DNA of 40,287 bases from an uncultured Alphaproteobacteria bacterium (GTDB lineage Bacteria; Pseudomonadota; Alphaproteobacteria; Rhodobacterales; Rhodobacteraceae): contig CACBRT010000009.1 of the NCBI GenBank assembly GCA_902541695.1, positions 1 through 40,287 of the forward strand, read 5' to 3'. Shown in pieces: positions 17,427-27,896 of this stretch. Each line of letters starts with the position of its first letter. The first letter of the stretch is position 1. The notes under the pieces were generated by a model. It was given only the letters and a program-made list of their open reading frames with translations, ran no database searches and was not told the DNA's origin. Position numbers and translations under genes: made by a program.

Positions 17427-18080
17427 ATGAATAAGGAAAATTTAGTAAGTGACCCATTATTATCAACCCATGAATTAATATATAGAAAGTTAAGATCAGA
17501 AATTTTAGGTGGGCTATTAAATCCTGGGCAAGTACTAACTCTAAGGTCTTTAGCAAAAAAATTTAATGTGTCTACAATGCCTGTTCGTGAAGCTGTTAGG
17601 AGACTAGTAGCTGAAGGGGCATTATTAATTTCATCTTCGGGTAGAATTTCAACTCCTAAACTTACAAATGACAGGATTGAAGAACTTGCGAGCTTAAGAG
17701 CGATTTTAGAACCAGAGTTAGCAACAAAAGCACTTCCTAGGGTTTATGATTCTCTTATTGAAAGATTAGTTTTGATAAATAGTAAGATAGAGGAAATGAT
17801 TGTAAAAAAAAATGCTACTGGGTATATAAAAAGTAATCTTGAATTTCACAGAACTTTATATTTGAGAGCTCAAGCACCAAGTACACTTGCTTTAGTTGAA
17901 ACTATATGGTTGCAATATGTGCCTACAATGAGAGTTCTTTATGATGATACTTCCAAAAGCCAAGCTCCTAATCATCATAGAAAAATATTATCTACACTAA
18001 GAGCAGGAGATGAGCCAGGTTTAAAATTAGCTGTAAGGGCAGATGTTACTAATGGATTAAGAATGTTAGTAGAAATGTAA
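17427..18080 (+). CDS. GntR-family transcriptional regulator, FCD subfamily
   Basis: A 217-residue regulator. The winged helix-turn-helix spans about 14-75, with LRSLAKKFNVSTMPVREAV carrying the typical GntR recognition helix. The FCD helical bundle (about 85-210) holds LEFHRTLY and NHHRKIL, two of the usual metal/ligand-binding histidine sites. The third, normally a His near the end (R-x-H), reads RADVT, so Asp replaces it. FCD regulators sense organic acids or sugar acids. It lies tail-to-tail with lpd (6 bases apart) and has a perfect GTGATCAC palindrome at its own start, with two further copies upstream of sucC. I infer autoregulation and control of the TCA operon. Confidence 0.88.
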   Translation: MNKENLVSDPLLSTHELIYRKLRSEILGGLLNPGQVLTLRSLAKKFNVSTMPVREAVRRLVAEGALLISSSGRISTPKLTNDRIEELASLRAILEPELATKALPRVYDSLIERLVLINSKIEEMIVKKNATGYIKSNLEFHRTLYLRAQAPSTLALVETIWLQYVPTMRVLYDDTSKSQAPNHHRKILSTLRAGDEPGLKLAVRADVTNGLRMLVEM

Positions 18081-18086
18081 TTTAAT

Positions 18087-19475
18087 TTAAGAATGTATAG
18101 CACCGTCTCCACATGCTAATGCGGCTTCTCTTACTGCTTCAGAAAAAGTTGGATGTGCATGACAGGTTCTGGCCAAATCTTCTGCACTTGCTCCAAATTC
18201 CATCGCTACACATATTTCATGTATAAGATCGCCTGCTGCTGGACCAATTATATGACCACCTAGTATCCTGTCAGAATATTTATCACTTAAAATCTTAACA
18301 AAACCATCTGCAGCAAGAGCAGCTTTAGCTCTACCATTTCCCATGAAAGAAAACTTACCAACTTTATAGTCTTTATTTTCTTTTTTTAATTGTTCTTCTG
18401 TTTTACCAACAAAGGCGACTTCGGGAGATGTATATATAACTGATGGAATTGTATCGTAGTTCAAATGACCTGCTTGACCCGCAAGCATCTCTGCAATAGC
18501 AATACCTTCATCTTCAGCTTTATGTGCAAGCATAGGTCCAGAAATTACATCTCCTATTGCGTAAATTCCAGCAACATTTGTTTTTAAATTTTTGTCAGTT
18601 ACAATTTGGCCCTGTTGATTTATTTCAATTCCTACTTCTTTAAGTTTTAGTCCTTTAGTAAAAGGTTTTCTTCCAGTAGATACTAATATAATTTCTGAAT
18701 TAATTTTACTTATTTTTTCACTTCCTTTTAATAAGTAATTTACAACATTATTATTTCCTAATTTTTTTGTACTTTGAACAGCAGCACCAAGAATAAATTT
18801 AATCCCTTGTTTACTTAAAATCCTTCTAAAGAATTTGGCAGTTTCTTTATCGAGACCAGGTGTTATCTCGTCTAAATATTCAATAACTGTTACATTTGTT
18901 CCTAATCTAGAATAGACTGAACCTAATTCTAAACCTATAACTCCGGCACCTACGATTATCATAGATTTAGGGATTTTTTTTAAGGATAAAGCTCCTGTAG
19001 AAGAAACAATAGTTTCCTCATCAATATTTACACCTTTAAGTTGAGAGGGTTCTGATCCTGTAGCTATTATTATTGATTTAGAATTAAAAGTTTTTCCGTT
19101 AACTTCTATGACGCCAGGTTCTTTTATAGAACCCCATCCTTTTATTACGTCTATCTTATTTTTTTTAAACAGAAATTCTATACCTTTTGTATTTTGGTTG
19201 ACTATATCCGATTTATAATCAAGCATTTTTTCCCAGTTTACACTTGCTTTACCTGTAACAATACCAAGTTTTGAAAATTTATGGTTTGTTTCTTCAAAAA
19301 GCTCTGAAGCATGTAACAATGCTTTTGAAGGAATACACCCAATATTTAAACATGTTCCACCTAATGTTTCTTTACTTTCGACACAAGCTGTTTTTAAGCC
19401 AAGTTGGGCACACCTTATTGCACAAACATAGCCACCGGGTCCTGAACCTATTATAATTACATCATAATCTTTCAT
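18087..19475 (-). CDS. lpd: dihydrolipoyl dehydrogenase (E3)
   Basis: A 462-residue flavoprotein that reoxidises the dihydrolipoyl group of 2-oxo acid dehydrogenase complexes, passing electrons to NAD+. GSGPGG (10-15) binds [12 protein letters not shown] places the redox disulfide at Cys42 and Cys47, an inner [11 protein letters not shown] binds NAD, and [11 protein letters not shown] near the end gives the His/Glu catalytic pair. It is the last gene of the mdh-sucCDAB-lpd block, 11 bases after sucB. It serves 2-oxoglutarate dehydrogenase and may also serve pyruvate dehydrogenase. Its stop lies only 6 bases from the stop of the convergent gntR gene. Confidence 0.97.
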   Translation of the reverse strand: MKDYDVIIIGSGPGGYVCAIRCAQLGLKTACVESKETLGGTCLNIGCIPSKALLHASELFEETNHKFSKLGIVTGKASVNWEKMLDYKSDIVNQNTKGIEFLFKKNKIDVIKGWGSIKEPGVIEVNGKTFNSKSIIIATGSEPSQLKGVNIDEETIVSSTGALSLKKIPKSMIIVGAGVIGLELGSVYSRLGTNVTVIEYLDEITPGLDKETAKFFRRILSKQGIKFILGAAVQSTKKLGNNNVVNYLLKGSEKISKINSEIILVSTGRKPFTKGLKLKEVGIEINQQGQIVTDKNLKTNVAGIYAIGDVISGPMLAHKAEDEGIAIAEMLAGQAGHLNYDTIPSVIYTSPEVAFVGKTEEQLKKENKDYKVGKFSFMGNGRAKAALAADGFVKILSDKYSDRILGGHIIGPAAGDLIHEICVAMEFGASAEDLARTCHAHPTFSEAVREAALACGDGAIHS

Positions 19476-19486
19476 TTTTTCCTCAC

Positions 19487-20683
19487 TTAAACATCCATAA
19501 GAAGACGATGTGGGTCTTCAAGCATTTCTTTTACTCTAACTAAAAAAGTAACTGCTCCTTTTCCGTCAACTATTCTATGATCGTAACTCAATGCTAGATA
19601 CATCATTGGTTTAATAATAACATTTCCATTTATTGCTATAGGTCTTTCTTGAATTTTATGCATACCAAGAATACCAGATTGAGGGTAATTTAAAATTGGA
19701 GAAGACATTAAAGATCCGTAAACTCCACCATTAGAAATAGTAAATGTACCACCCTGCATATCTTCAATTGAAAGCTTACCTTCTCTTGCCTTCTTTCCTA
19801 ATTCTCCAATTGTTTTTTCAACATCTGAAAATCCCATTAAATCAGCATTTTTAACAATTGGGACTACTAAACCAGTAGGAGTTCCCACAGCAACTCCCAT
19901 ATTAATATATTTATGAAAAACTAAATCATCGCCGTCTATTTGTGCATTAACTTCAGGAACTTCTCTTAATGCATGGCAGCAAGCTTTTACAAAAAAGGAC
20001 ATAAAGCCTAATTTAACTTGATGTTTTTTTTCAAATACCTCTTTATACTTACTTCTAATTTCCATAACACTACTCATATCAATTTCATTGTAAGTAGTGA
20101 GCATTGCAGCTGTATTTTGTGCTTCTTTTAACCTTTTAGCTATGGTCATGCGTAATCTTGACATTTTAATTCGTTCAATTTGCTCATTATTATTTTCTTT
20201 TACATTTTGAACTGTTTCAGACTTTTTATTTGCAGAGTCATCCTTAGTCATTTCTGAAGTTAAGACATTTAAAACATCTTCCTTCATTATTCTTCCATCT
20301 CTACCTGTACCAAATAAAGTCTGCTGATTTATTTCATTTTCCTTCATAAGTTTTTTAGCGGAAGGAGCGTTTTCAATATCTTTGATTTTTTTATCATTTT
20401 TTGAGGTAATATTTTTTACTGATTTTTCAGTTTTTGTTTTTTCAAATTCTCCTTCACTAACAATACCAAGAATTGCATCTAGTCCTACAGTATCACCTTC
20501 TTTGGCGATTATTTCTGACAATTTACCAGAAACTGTAGATGGTACTTCTACTGTTACCTTATCCGTTTCTAGTTCGCATAACATTTCATCAATAGCTACA
20601 GTATCCCCAGGACTTTTAAACCAAGTTGCCACTGTAGCTTCAGTAACACTTTCTCCAAGGGTAGGTACTTTTATTTCAGTCAT
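19487..20683 (-). CDS. sucB: 2-oxoglutarate dehydrogenase E2, dihydrolipoyl succinyltransferase
   Basis: A 398-residue E2 subunit with one lipoyl domain (Lys42 in ETDKVTV), a Lys/Asp/Asn-rich linker, a peripheral-subunit binding domain at about 107-140 ([21 protein letters not shown]), another linker and the acyltransferase core. The core ends with [12 protein letters not shown], where the His and Asp catalyse succinyl transfer to CoA. Length and the single lipoyl domain fit SucB rather than pyruvate E2. It begins 8 bases after sucA and runs into lpd. Confidence 0.97.
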   Translation of the reverse strand: MTEIKVPTLGESVTEATVATWFKSPGDTVAIDEMLCELETDKVTVEVPSTVSGKLSEIIAKEGDTVGLDAILGIVSEGEFEKTKTEKSVKNITSKNDKKIKDIENAPSAKKLMKENEINQQTLFGTGRDGRIMKEDVLNVLTSEMTKDDSANKKSETVQNVKENNNEQIERIKMSRLRMTIAKRLKEAQNTAAMLTTYNEIDMSSVMEIRSKYKEVFEKKHQVKLGFMSFFVKACCHALREVPEVNAQIDGDDLVFHKYINMGVAVGTPTGLVVPIVKNADLMGFSDVEKTIGELGKKAREGKLSIEDMQGGTFTISNGGVYGSLMSSPILNYPQSGILGMHKIQERPIAINGNVIIKPMMYLALSYDHRIVDGKGAVTFLVRVKEMLEDPHRLLMDV

Positions 20684-20691
20684 TTTTTACC

Positions 20692-23643
20692 TCAATTAAT
20701 AGTAAGAGCCTCGTTAATTATCGTTTCTTGTTGTTGTTTATGTTGTGTGGCCAAGCCAGTTGCAGGTGAAGCAGCAGCGGCTCTTCCTATAAACTTTGCT
20801 CTTTTACACTTTGCATTAACTCTGGTTAATGACCATTCTAAATTAGGTTCAACAAATGACCAACCACCTTGATTTTTTGGTTCTTCTTGACACCATATGA
20901 ACTCTGCATCTTTAAACCTAGTTAATTCTTTGATAAAAGATAAAGCTGGAAATGGATAGAATTGTTCTAACCTTAATAAATATACATTAGAAATATTTCT
21001 TTTTTCTCTTTCTTCTAAGAGGTCATAATAGATTTTACCTGAGCATATAACAACTCTCTTAATTTTAGTATCTTTTACCAGCTTGGTTGAAGAATTTCCT
21101 TTTTCGGCATCGTCCAAAAGTATTCTATGGAAAGAAGATCCATTTATAAAATCTTTTTTATTTGATATAGCTCGCTTATTTCTTAATAGGGATTTTGGAC
21201 TCATAATTACCAATGGTTTTCTAAAACTTCTGTATAATTGTCTCCTTAATATGTGGAAATAATTAGAAGGAGTTGTACAATTAGCGATAATCCAATTATC
21301 TTCCGCACATGCTTGTAAAAATCGTTCTAATCTAGCAGATGAATGTTCGGGTCCTTGGCCTTCATATCCGTGAGGGAGAAGCATAACTAATCCAGACATT
21401 CTTAACCATTTCTTTTCCCCCGATGATATGAATTGATCTATCATTATTTGGGCTCCATTTGAAAAATCTCCAAATTGAGCTTCCCAAATTGTTAATGAAT
21501 TAGGTTCTGCCAAGGAATAGCCATACTCATAGCCTAACACCGCATATTCAGATAGCATAGAATCTATTACTTCATAATGTTTTTGATTTTTTGAAATATT
21601 ATTTAGAGGATAAAAGCGTTCTTCTGTTAATTGATCAATTACTGCACTATGCCTATGACTAAATGTTCCCCTGGTGCAATCTTGCCCAGATAATCGAACA
21701 GGATAACCCTCTGTCAATAGTGATCCAAAAGCCAGAGCTTCTGCAGTAGCCCAATCAATATTTTCGCCTAAAGATAATTGTTTTTGCTTATTGTCTAGCA
21801 TTCTTTTAACGGTCTTGTGTGCATTAATGTGATTTGGTATTTTTGTTAAAGCTCGTCCCACTTCTTTAAATTTTTCAATTGAAATAGAAGTTTTTCCTCT
21901 TTGATACTGCCCGTCCTTTACAACGGATTCCTTAGTATATTTACCTAGACCAGACCATTTGCCATCCAACCAATCTGCTTTATTGGGTTTATAACTTTTT
22001 GAAACTTCGAACTCTTTAGAAAGAAATTTCTGAAAACTAATTTTTAAGTCTTCGATCTCACTTTCTGGTACTAAACCTTCCTTGCTCAGTTTTTCAGAAT
22101 ATTTTTGAAGAGTAGTTTTATGCTTTTTAATTTTTGCATACATTTTGGGCTGCGTAAACATAGGTTCGTCACCCTCATTATGACCAAACCTTCTGTAGCA
22201 AAAAACGTCAATAACAACATCTTTATGAAACTTTTGTCTAAATTCAGTCGCTACTTTTGCTGCATGTACCACAGCTTCTGGATCATCGCCATTAACATGA
22301 AAAATTGGAGCTTCTACCATCAAAGCTATGTCAGTAGGATAAGGTGAAGATCTGGAATTATGTGGCGCAGTAGTAAATCCAATTTGGTTATTTACTATTA
22401 TATGTATAGTTCCACCAGTTTTATGTCCCTTAAGTCCTGATAAACCAAAACATTCAGAAATAATTCCCTGACCGGCAAATGCAGCATCACCATGTAGAAG
22501 TACAGGTAAAACTTGAACTCTATCTTCGTCATTCAGTTGATTTTGCTTTGCCCTAACTTTTCCTAAAACAACAGGATTTACAGCCTCTAGGTGACTTGGG
22601 TTTGCTGTGAGAGATAAATGTATTTTATTACCATCAAATTCTCTATCAGAAGACGCGCCTAGGTGATACTTGACATCACCCGAACCTTCTACATCTTCCG
22701 GTTTATAACTACCTCCTTGAAACTCGTTAAATATGGCTCTGTATGGTTTTCCCATAACATTTGCAAGAATTGACAAACGACCTCGATGAGGCATTCCAAT
22801 CACAATTTCTTTTACACCTAAATTACCACCCCTTTTTATAATTTGCTCCATTGCAGGTATAACAGCCTCTCCTCCGTCTAGGCCAAACCTTTTTGTTCCC
22901 ATATATTTAACATGTAAAAATTTTTCAAATCCCTCTGCTTCTATGAGTTTATTAAGAATTGCTTTTCTTCCTTTTTGAGTAAATTCTATTTCTTTTCCCA
23001 AACCCTCAATTCTTTCTTTTAACCAGGCTGATTCTTCTGAATTTGAAATATGCATATATTGAAGTGCAAAAGTGCCGCAGTAAGTTTTTTTTACAATCTC
23101 TGATATTTGATTCATTGATGCTTCTTGAAGTCCTAGTACATTATCAAGGAAAATCTTTCTATCCATATCTTCTTCAACAAATCCATATGTTTTTGGATCT
23201 AAAGCAGGATCTAATTTCTTTATTTCATAGGTGCTCAAAGGATCTAGATTGGCAGCTAAATGTCCTCTCACCCGGTAAGCACGAATAAACATTAAAGCTC
23301 TTATGCTATCAAGAACGGATGTTTTTATTTCAGATATTTCCGGACTGGTATTTTTATTTATTTTGAGATCACTAGATTCAAGCCACTGTCCATCAAAAGA
23401 AGCTATTTCATCTGTTATATTGTTTGGGGGCCAATCTTTTCTAAACCATGAAGGTTTAATTTGTAATTCTTCTTCCTGAGTATTTGAAATTTGTTTTGAT
23501 AGACTTTGGAAAATTGTTGCCCATTTTGGGTCTAATTTTTGAGGATTGGATTGATAAATTTCATACATCTTTTCAATGATATTTAGACTATTAAAATCCA
23601 GGGATTCTAATATCTCCGTTGTATTATTTATAATTTTATTCAT
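20692..23643 (-). CDS. sucA: 2-oxoglutarate dehydrogenase E1
   Basis: A 983-residue thiamine-diphosphate enzyme that decarboxylates 2-oxoglutarate and succinylates the E2 lipoyl arm. The N-terminal E2-binding region with NPQKLDPKW is followed by GMPHRGRLSIL, LTANPSHLEAVNPVV, HGDAAFAGQG and NNQIGFTT, all characteristic of OdhA/SucA thiamine-binding halves, and by the transketolase-like FGDFSNGAQ and GYEGQGPEHSS. Length is normal for the family. It sits between sucD (21 bases) and sucB (8 bases) in one operon. Confidence 0.98.
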   Translation of the reverse strand: MNKIINNTTEILESLDFNSLNIIEKMYEIYQSNPQKLDPKWATIFQSLSKQISNTQEEELQIKPSWFRKDWPPNNITDEIASFDGQWLESSDLKINKNTSPEISEIKTSVLDSIRALMFIRAYRVRGHLAANLDPLSTYEIKKLDPALDPKTYGFVEEDMDRKIFLDNVLGLQEASMNQISEIVKKTYCGTFALQYMHISNSEESAWLKERIEGLGKEIEFTQKGRKAILNKLIEAEGFEKFLHVKYMGTKRFGLDGGEAVIPAMEQIIKRGGNLGVKEIVIGMPHRGRLSILANVMGKPYRAIFNEFQGGSYKPEDVEGSGDVKYHLGASSDREFDGNKIHLSLTANPSHLEAVNPVVLGKVRAKQNQLNDEDRVQVLPVLLHGDAAFAGQGIISECFGLSGLKGHKTGGTIHIIVNNQIGFTTAPHNSRSSPYPTDIALMVEAPIFHVNGDDPEAVVHAAKVATEFRQKFHKDVVIDVFCYRRFGHNEGDEPMFTQPKMYAKIKKHKTTLQKYSEKLSKEGLVPESEIEDLKISFQKFLSKEFEVSKSYKPNKADWLDGKWSGLGKYTKESVVKDGQYQRGKTSISIEKFKEVGRALTKIPNHINAHKTVKRMLDNKQKQLSLGENIDWATAEALAFGSLLTEGYPVRLSGQDCTRGTFSHRHSAVIDQLTEERFYPLNNISKNQKHYEVIDSMLSEYAVLGYEYGYSLAEPNSLTIWEAQFGDFSNGAQIMIDQFISSGEKKWLRMSGLVMLLPHGYEGQGPEHSSARLERFLQACAEDNWIIANCTTPSNYFHILRRQLYRSFRKPLVIMSPKSLLRNKRAISNKKDFINGSSFHRILLDDAEKGNSSTKLVKDTKIKRVVICSGKIYYDLLEEREKRNISNVYLLRLEQFYPFPALSFIKELTRFKDAEFIWCQEEPKNQGGWSFVEPNLEWSLTRVNAKCKRAKFIGRAAAASPATGLATQHKQQQETIINEALTIN

Positions 23644-23664
23644 CCTTTGCCTTTGATTTTATAA

Positions 23665-24558
23665 CTAAAGTTTAAAATTTTTAATAGCAGAACTAACTGC
23701 AGTTCCAAGTTCACCAGGGCTCTCTGTAACAACAATATCAGCAGATCTCATTGCTTCAATTTTATCAGAGGCTCCACCTTTACCTCCAGCGACAATTGCA
23801 CCTGCATGGCCCATTCTTCTGCCTTGCGGAGCAGTTATGCCAGCAATAAATCCAGCTATAGGTTTTGCTCTTCCATTTTTTCTCTCATCTTTGATAAATT
23901 GAGCAGCTTCTTCCTCAGCTGTACCTCCAATTTCTCCAATTAAAACGATACTTTCCGTTTCAGGATCAGATAAAAATAATTCAAGGACATCTATATGTTC
24001 TGTTCCTTTTATAGGATCCCCCCCAATCCCTACACATGTAGATTGTCCTAATCCAATTTCTGTTGTTTGAGCAACAGCTTCATAAGTTAGGGTGCCAGAT
24101 CTTGAAACCACACCAACACTTCCTTTTTTGTGGATATGTCCAGGCATGATACCGATCTTGCATTCTTCAGGTGTAATTACACCGGGACAATTAGGACCAA
24201 TCAATCGTGATACTGAACCGTGTAAAGCTCTTTTGACTCTAACCATATCTATCACAGGTATTCCTTCTGTAATACAAACAATCGTTTCTATCTTTGAATC
24301 TATAGCTTCCAGTATTGCATCTGCTGCAAATGGTGGGGGTACATAAATTACAGTAGCATTTGCTTTAGTTTTTAATTTAGCATCATAGACGGTGTCAAAT
24401 ACAGGTAAGTCTAAATGTGTTTCACCACCCTTTCCAGGCGTAACTCCACCAACCATGTTAGTTCCATATTCAATGGCTTGTTTAGAGTGGAAAGTTCCCT
24501 GCGAACCAGTAAATCCCTGACAAATCACTTTTGTGTTTTTATTTATTATAATTGACAT
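23665..24558 (-). CDS. sucD: succinyl-CoA synthetase alpha subunit
   Basis: A 297-residue alpha subunit of succinate-CoA ligase, which makes ATP or GTP while releasing succinate. [10 protein letters not shown] near the start is the CoA-binding loop, and [11 protein letters not shown] carries the histidine that is phosphorylated. The ATG follows the sucC stop codon directly (TAAATG), so translation is coupled for one-to-one assembly with the beta subunit. Confidence 0.98.
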   Translation of the reverse strand: MSIIINKNTKVICQGFTGSQGTFHSKQAIEYGTNMVGGVTPGKGGETHLDLPVFDTVYDAKLKTKANATVIYVPPPFAADAILEAIDSKIETIVCITEGIPVIDMVRVKRALHGSVSRLIGPNCPGVITPEECKIGIMPGHIHKKGSVGVVSRSGTLTYEAVAQTTEIGLGQSTCVGIGGDPIKGTEHIDVLELFLSDPETESIVLIGEIGGTAEEEAAQFIKDERKNGRAKPIAGFIAGITAPQGRRMGHAGAIVAGGKGGASDKIEAMRSADIVVTESPGELGTAVSSAIKNFKL

Positions 24559-25755
24559 TTAACTCCCTTTCACTGCAGTAACAATTTTCCTTGCAGCATC
24601 AGAAAGATTATCTGCAGCAATTACATTTAAACCACTTTGATTGATAATATCTTTGCCTTTATCTACATTTGTACCTTCAAGTCTTACTACTAAAGGTACT
24701 GAAAGACCTACATTCTTAACCGCCTCTACTACTCCCTCAGCAATAACATCACACCTCATAATTCCACCAAAGATGTTAACTAAAATTCCCTTAACATTCT
24801 TGTCAGAGGTAATAATTTTAAAAGCTTCTGTAACCTTTTCTTTGGTAGCTCCGCCACCAACATCTAAAAAATTTGCAGGTTCAGACCCAAATAATTTTAT
24901 TATGTCCATCGTTGCCATTGCTAATCCTGCACCATTAACCATACAACCAATTTCACCATCTAAAGCAATATAATTTAAATCAAACTTAGATGCTGCTAGT
25001 TCTTTTGGGTCTTCTTCAGTCTCGTCATGAAAAGCAACAACAGAAGGTTGTCGATACATGGCATTACTATCGAATCCCATTTTGCAATCCAGACATACCA
25101 ATTTTTCATCGTTTGTTAGAATTAGTGGGTTTATTTCCAACATTTCACAATCTTTTTCACAAAATAATTTATATAGTGTCTGAACTAAATACACGCATTG
25201 TTTTATTTGTTTGCCTTTAAGACCTAAAGCAAATGCAACTCTTCTTCCGTGAAAGCCTGACAGTCCTGAAGCTGGATCAACTGTAAATTTAATGATTTTT
25301 TCTGGGAACTTGGATGCAACTTCTTCTATATCCATACCACCTTCTTTAGAAGCTACAAAGGCTATTCTTGAAGTAGATCTATCTATTAAAACTGCCAAAT
25401 AAAACTCTTTGGCTATTTGACAACCTTCTTCGATATAAATTCTACGTACTTCTTTCCCCTCATTTCCAGTTTGTTTTGTTACTAGGGTCCTACCAAGCAT
25501 TTTTTGTGCTTCTTCTGCTGCATCCGATGCTGATGAGGCAAGTCTTACCCCACCTTGAGTTCCAGCACTTTCTTCAATAAATTTACCTTTTCCTCTGCCT
25601 CCAGCATGTATTTGGGCCTTAACTACCCATAGAGGTCCATCTAGTTCACCTGCTGCGGTTTTTGCTTCCTCTGCTTTGTAAATTATTCGACCATCTAAAA
25701 CAGGAATTCCATATTCTCTTAAAAATTGTTTTGCTTGGTATTCATGAATATTCAT
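24559..25755 (-). CDS. sucC: succinyl-CoA synthetase beta subunit
   Basis: A 398-residue ATP-grasp beta subunit. [16 protein letters not shown] is the usual start, [10 protein letters not shown] holds nucleotide-binding residues, and [12 protein letters not shown] and [10 protein letters not shown] are the succinate/phosphate-site motifs near the C-terminus. AAGGTG lies 6-7 bases upstream of the ATG. The 168-base gap before it carries two GTGATCAC sites, so this is likely the start of the sucCDAB-lpd transcript. Confidence 0.98.
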   Translation of the reverse strand: MNIHEYQAKQFLREYGIPVLDGRIIYKAEEAKTAAGELDGPLWVVKAQIHAGGRGKGKFIEESAGTQGGVRLASSASDAAEEAQKMLGRTLVTKQTGNEGKEVRRIYIEEGCQIAKEFYLAVLIDRSTSRIAFVASKEGGMDIEEVASKFPEKIIKFTVDPASGLSGFHGRRVAFALGLKGKQIKQCVYLVQTLYKLFCEKDCEMLEINPLILTNDEKLVCLDCKMGFDSNAMYRQPSVVAFHDETEEDPKELAASKFDLNYIALDGEIGCMVNGAGLAMATMDIIKLFGSEPANFLDVGGGATKEKVTEAFKIITSDKNVKGILVNIFGGIMRCDVIAEGVVEAVKNVGLSVPLVVRLEGTNVDKGKDIINQSGLNVIAADNLSDAARKIVTAVKGS

Positions 25756-25877
25756 ACTTTCACCTTAAAATTAGTAAATTTAATTTTAATTATTAAACAA
25801 CTAATCTTTGCAGTGATTTAAAAAATTTAGAAGTAATTTTTTAAAAAAAATGCATAAATAGATAAAAAAACTACATT

Positions 25878-25907
25878 TGTGATCACATTTATTTTTATGT
25901 GATCACG
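25878..25907 (-). promoter_or_regulatory. paired GTGATCAC operators upstream of sucC
   Basis: GTGATCAC occurs at 25879-25886 (extended to TGTGATCACA at 25878-25887) and at 25899-25906. The centres are 20 bp apart, about two helical turns, so two dimers would bind one face of the DNA. The core is identical to the 16-bp palindrome at the gntR start. They lie about 125-150 bases upstream of sucC and just after the mdh stop. A clear -35/-10 pair is not obvious. Confidence 0.7.
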
Positions 25908-25923
25908 AAAATATTTTTATATT

Positions 25924-26943
<1,020 letters not shown>

Positions 26944-26952
26944 TCACACTTA

Positions 26953-26981
26953 AATTTAGAGGTTGAATCAAAAAAACTCAA
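26953..26981 (-). promoter_or_regulatory. candidate mdh promoter
   Basis: On the minus strand TTGAGT (26981-26976) and TAAATT (26958-26953) are 17 bases apart, about 65 bases upstream of the mdh ATG. Other weak pairs exist in this AT-rich divergent gap. Confidence 0.3.
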
Positions 26982-27073
26982 AGTAAATTATACATGGAAA
27001 TAAAAAAATATTGTAATACTCATTTTTCAAAATAAATGACATCTTCATACATCAAATTTTTAAAAGTTATTTG

Positions 27074-27118
27074 GTGACAATTAATCACATTGCATTTATC
27101 CTAATTTTAAATTTATAA
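27074..27118 (+). promoter_or_regulatory. candidate sdhC promoter with upstream GTGA-N7-TCAC dyad
   Basis: TTGCAT (27090-27095) and TTATAA (27113-27118) are 17 bases apart, 29 bases before the sdhC ATG. GTGA (27074-27077) and TCAC (27085-27088) form an imperfect dyad centred about 44 bases upstream of the expected start point, where an activator would sit. It is not the GTGATCAC core found at gntR and sucC. Confidence 0.4.
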
Positions 27119-27147
27119 AAAATTAGTAAACTTGAGAAATTAAAAAA

Positions 27148-27513
27148 ATGAATAATCGTCCTTTATCACCTCATCTAACTATTTACAGACCACAATTAAA
27201 TTCTGTTCTTTCAATATTACATAGAATAACAGGCGTGGCTTTAATCATGAGTTTGTTAATGATAATTGGTTTTTTTATTTCATTAATTTTAGGTGAAGAC
27301 ACTTTTAAAATTTTTTCAATTTTTTTTAATTCTATTATTGGAAAAATTATAATGTTCTTTTCTCTTTGTGGTATTTGGTATCACTTTTTTGCTGGTTTAA
27401 GGCATTTGTTTTGGGATATGGGATATGGTTTTGATTTAAAGTGGGTAGAATATAGTTCATATTTAATTTTGGCTTTAACATTTATTTTTATTTTAGCAAG
27501 TCTTTTAATTTGA
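27148..27513 (+). CDS. sdhC: succinate dehydrogenase cytochrome b556 subunit
   Basis: A 121-residue membrane anchor of complex II with three transmembrane helices (about 25-49, 60-86, 95-121). RPLSPHLTIYRPQ near the start and SILHRITG are family signatures, and HFFAGLRHLFWD supplies the haem-ligating histidine. It starts the sdhCDA-lipoprotein-sdhB operon, divergent from mdh. Confidence 0.96.
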   Translation: MNNRPLSPHLTIYRPQLNSVLSILHRITGVALIMSLLMIIGFFISLILGEDTFKIFSIFFNSIIGKIIMFFSLCGIWYHFFAGLRHLFWDMGYGFDLKWVEYSSYLILALTFIFILASLLI

Positions 27514-27538
27514 ATTTTTATGAACTTGGAGTAAATTA

Positions 27539-27880
27539 ATGGGGAACAATTTAGAGAGCACAAGACATTGGATAAAGCAGAGAATATCTTCAATATTGCT
27601 CATTCCTTTAACAATCCTTTTTATTTACAATTTTCTTAATGTTGCTTATCTCCCTTACAACGAAGTAATTACTAATTATGATAATACTTTTAATCTAATT
27701 GTTGCATTTTTATTTATTATAATAAGTCTTTGGCATTTTTATCAAGGAATTGAAGTAGTATTAGAAGATTATATTCACAACACAATAATAAGAGATTTAA
27801 CTTTAAAAATATTGAAATACTTATGTTTGGTATTAATTATAGTAGTCGTTCTATCATTCATAATTTTATATCGTTTTTGA
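27539..27880 (+). CDS. sdhD: succinate dehydrogenase membrane anchor subunit
   Basis: A 113-residue second anchor of complex II with three membrane helices. [17 protein letters not shown] opens it as in alphaproteobacterial SdhD, and [14 protein letters not shown] gives the haem/quinone-site region. GGAG lies 7 bases before the ATG. It lies between sdhC (25 bases) and sdhA (16 bases). Confidence 0.95.
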   Translation: MGNNLESTRHWIKQRISSILLIPLTILFIYNFLNVAYLPYNEVITNYDNTFNLIVAFLFIIISLWHFYQGIEVVLEDYIHNTIIRDLTLKILKYLCLVLIIVVVLSFIILYRF

Positions 27881-27896
27881 AACTTGGAGGAACTTA

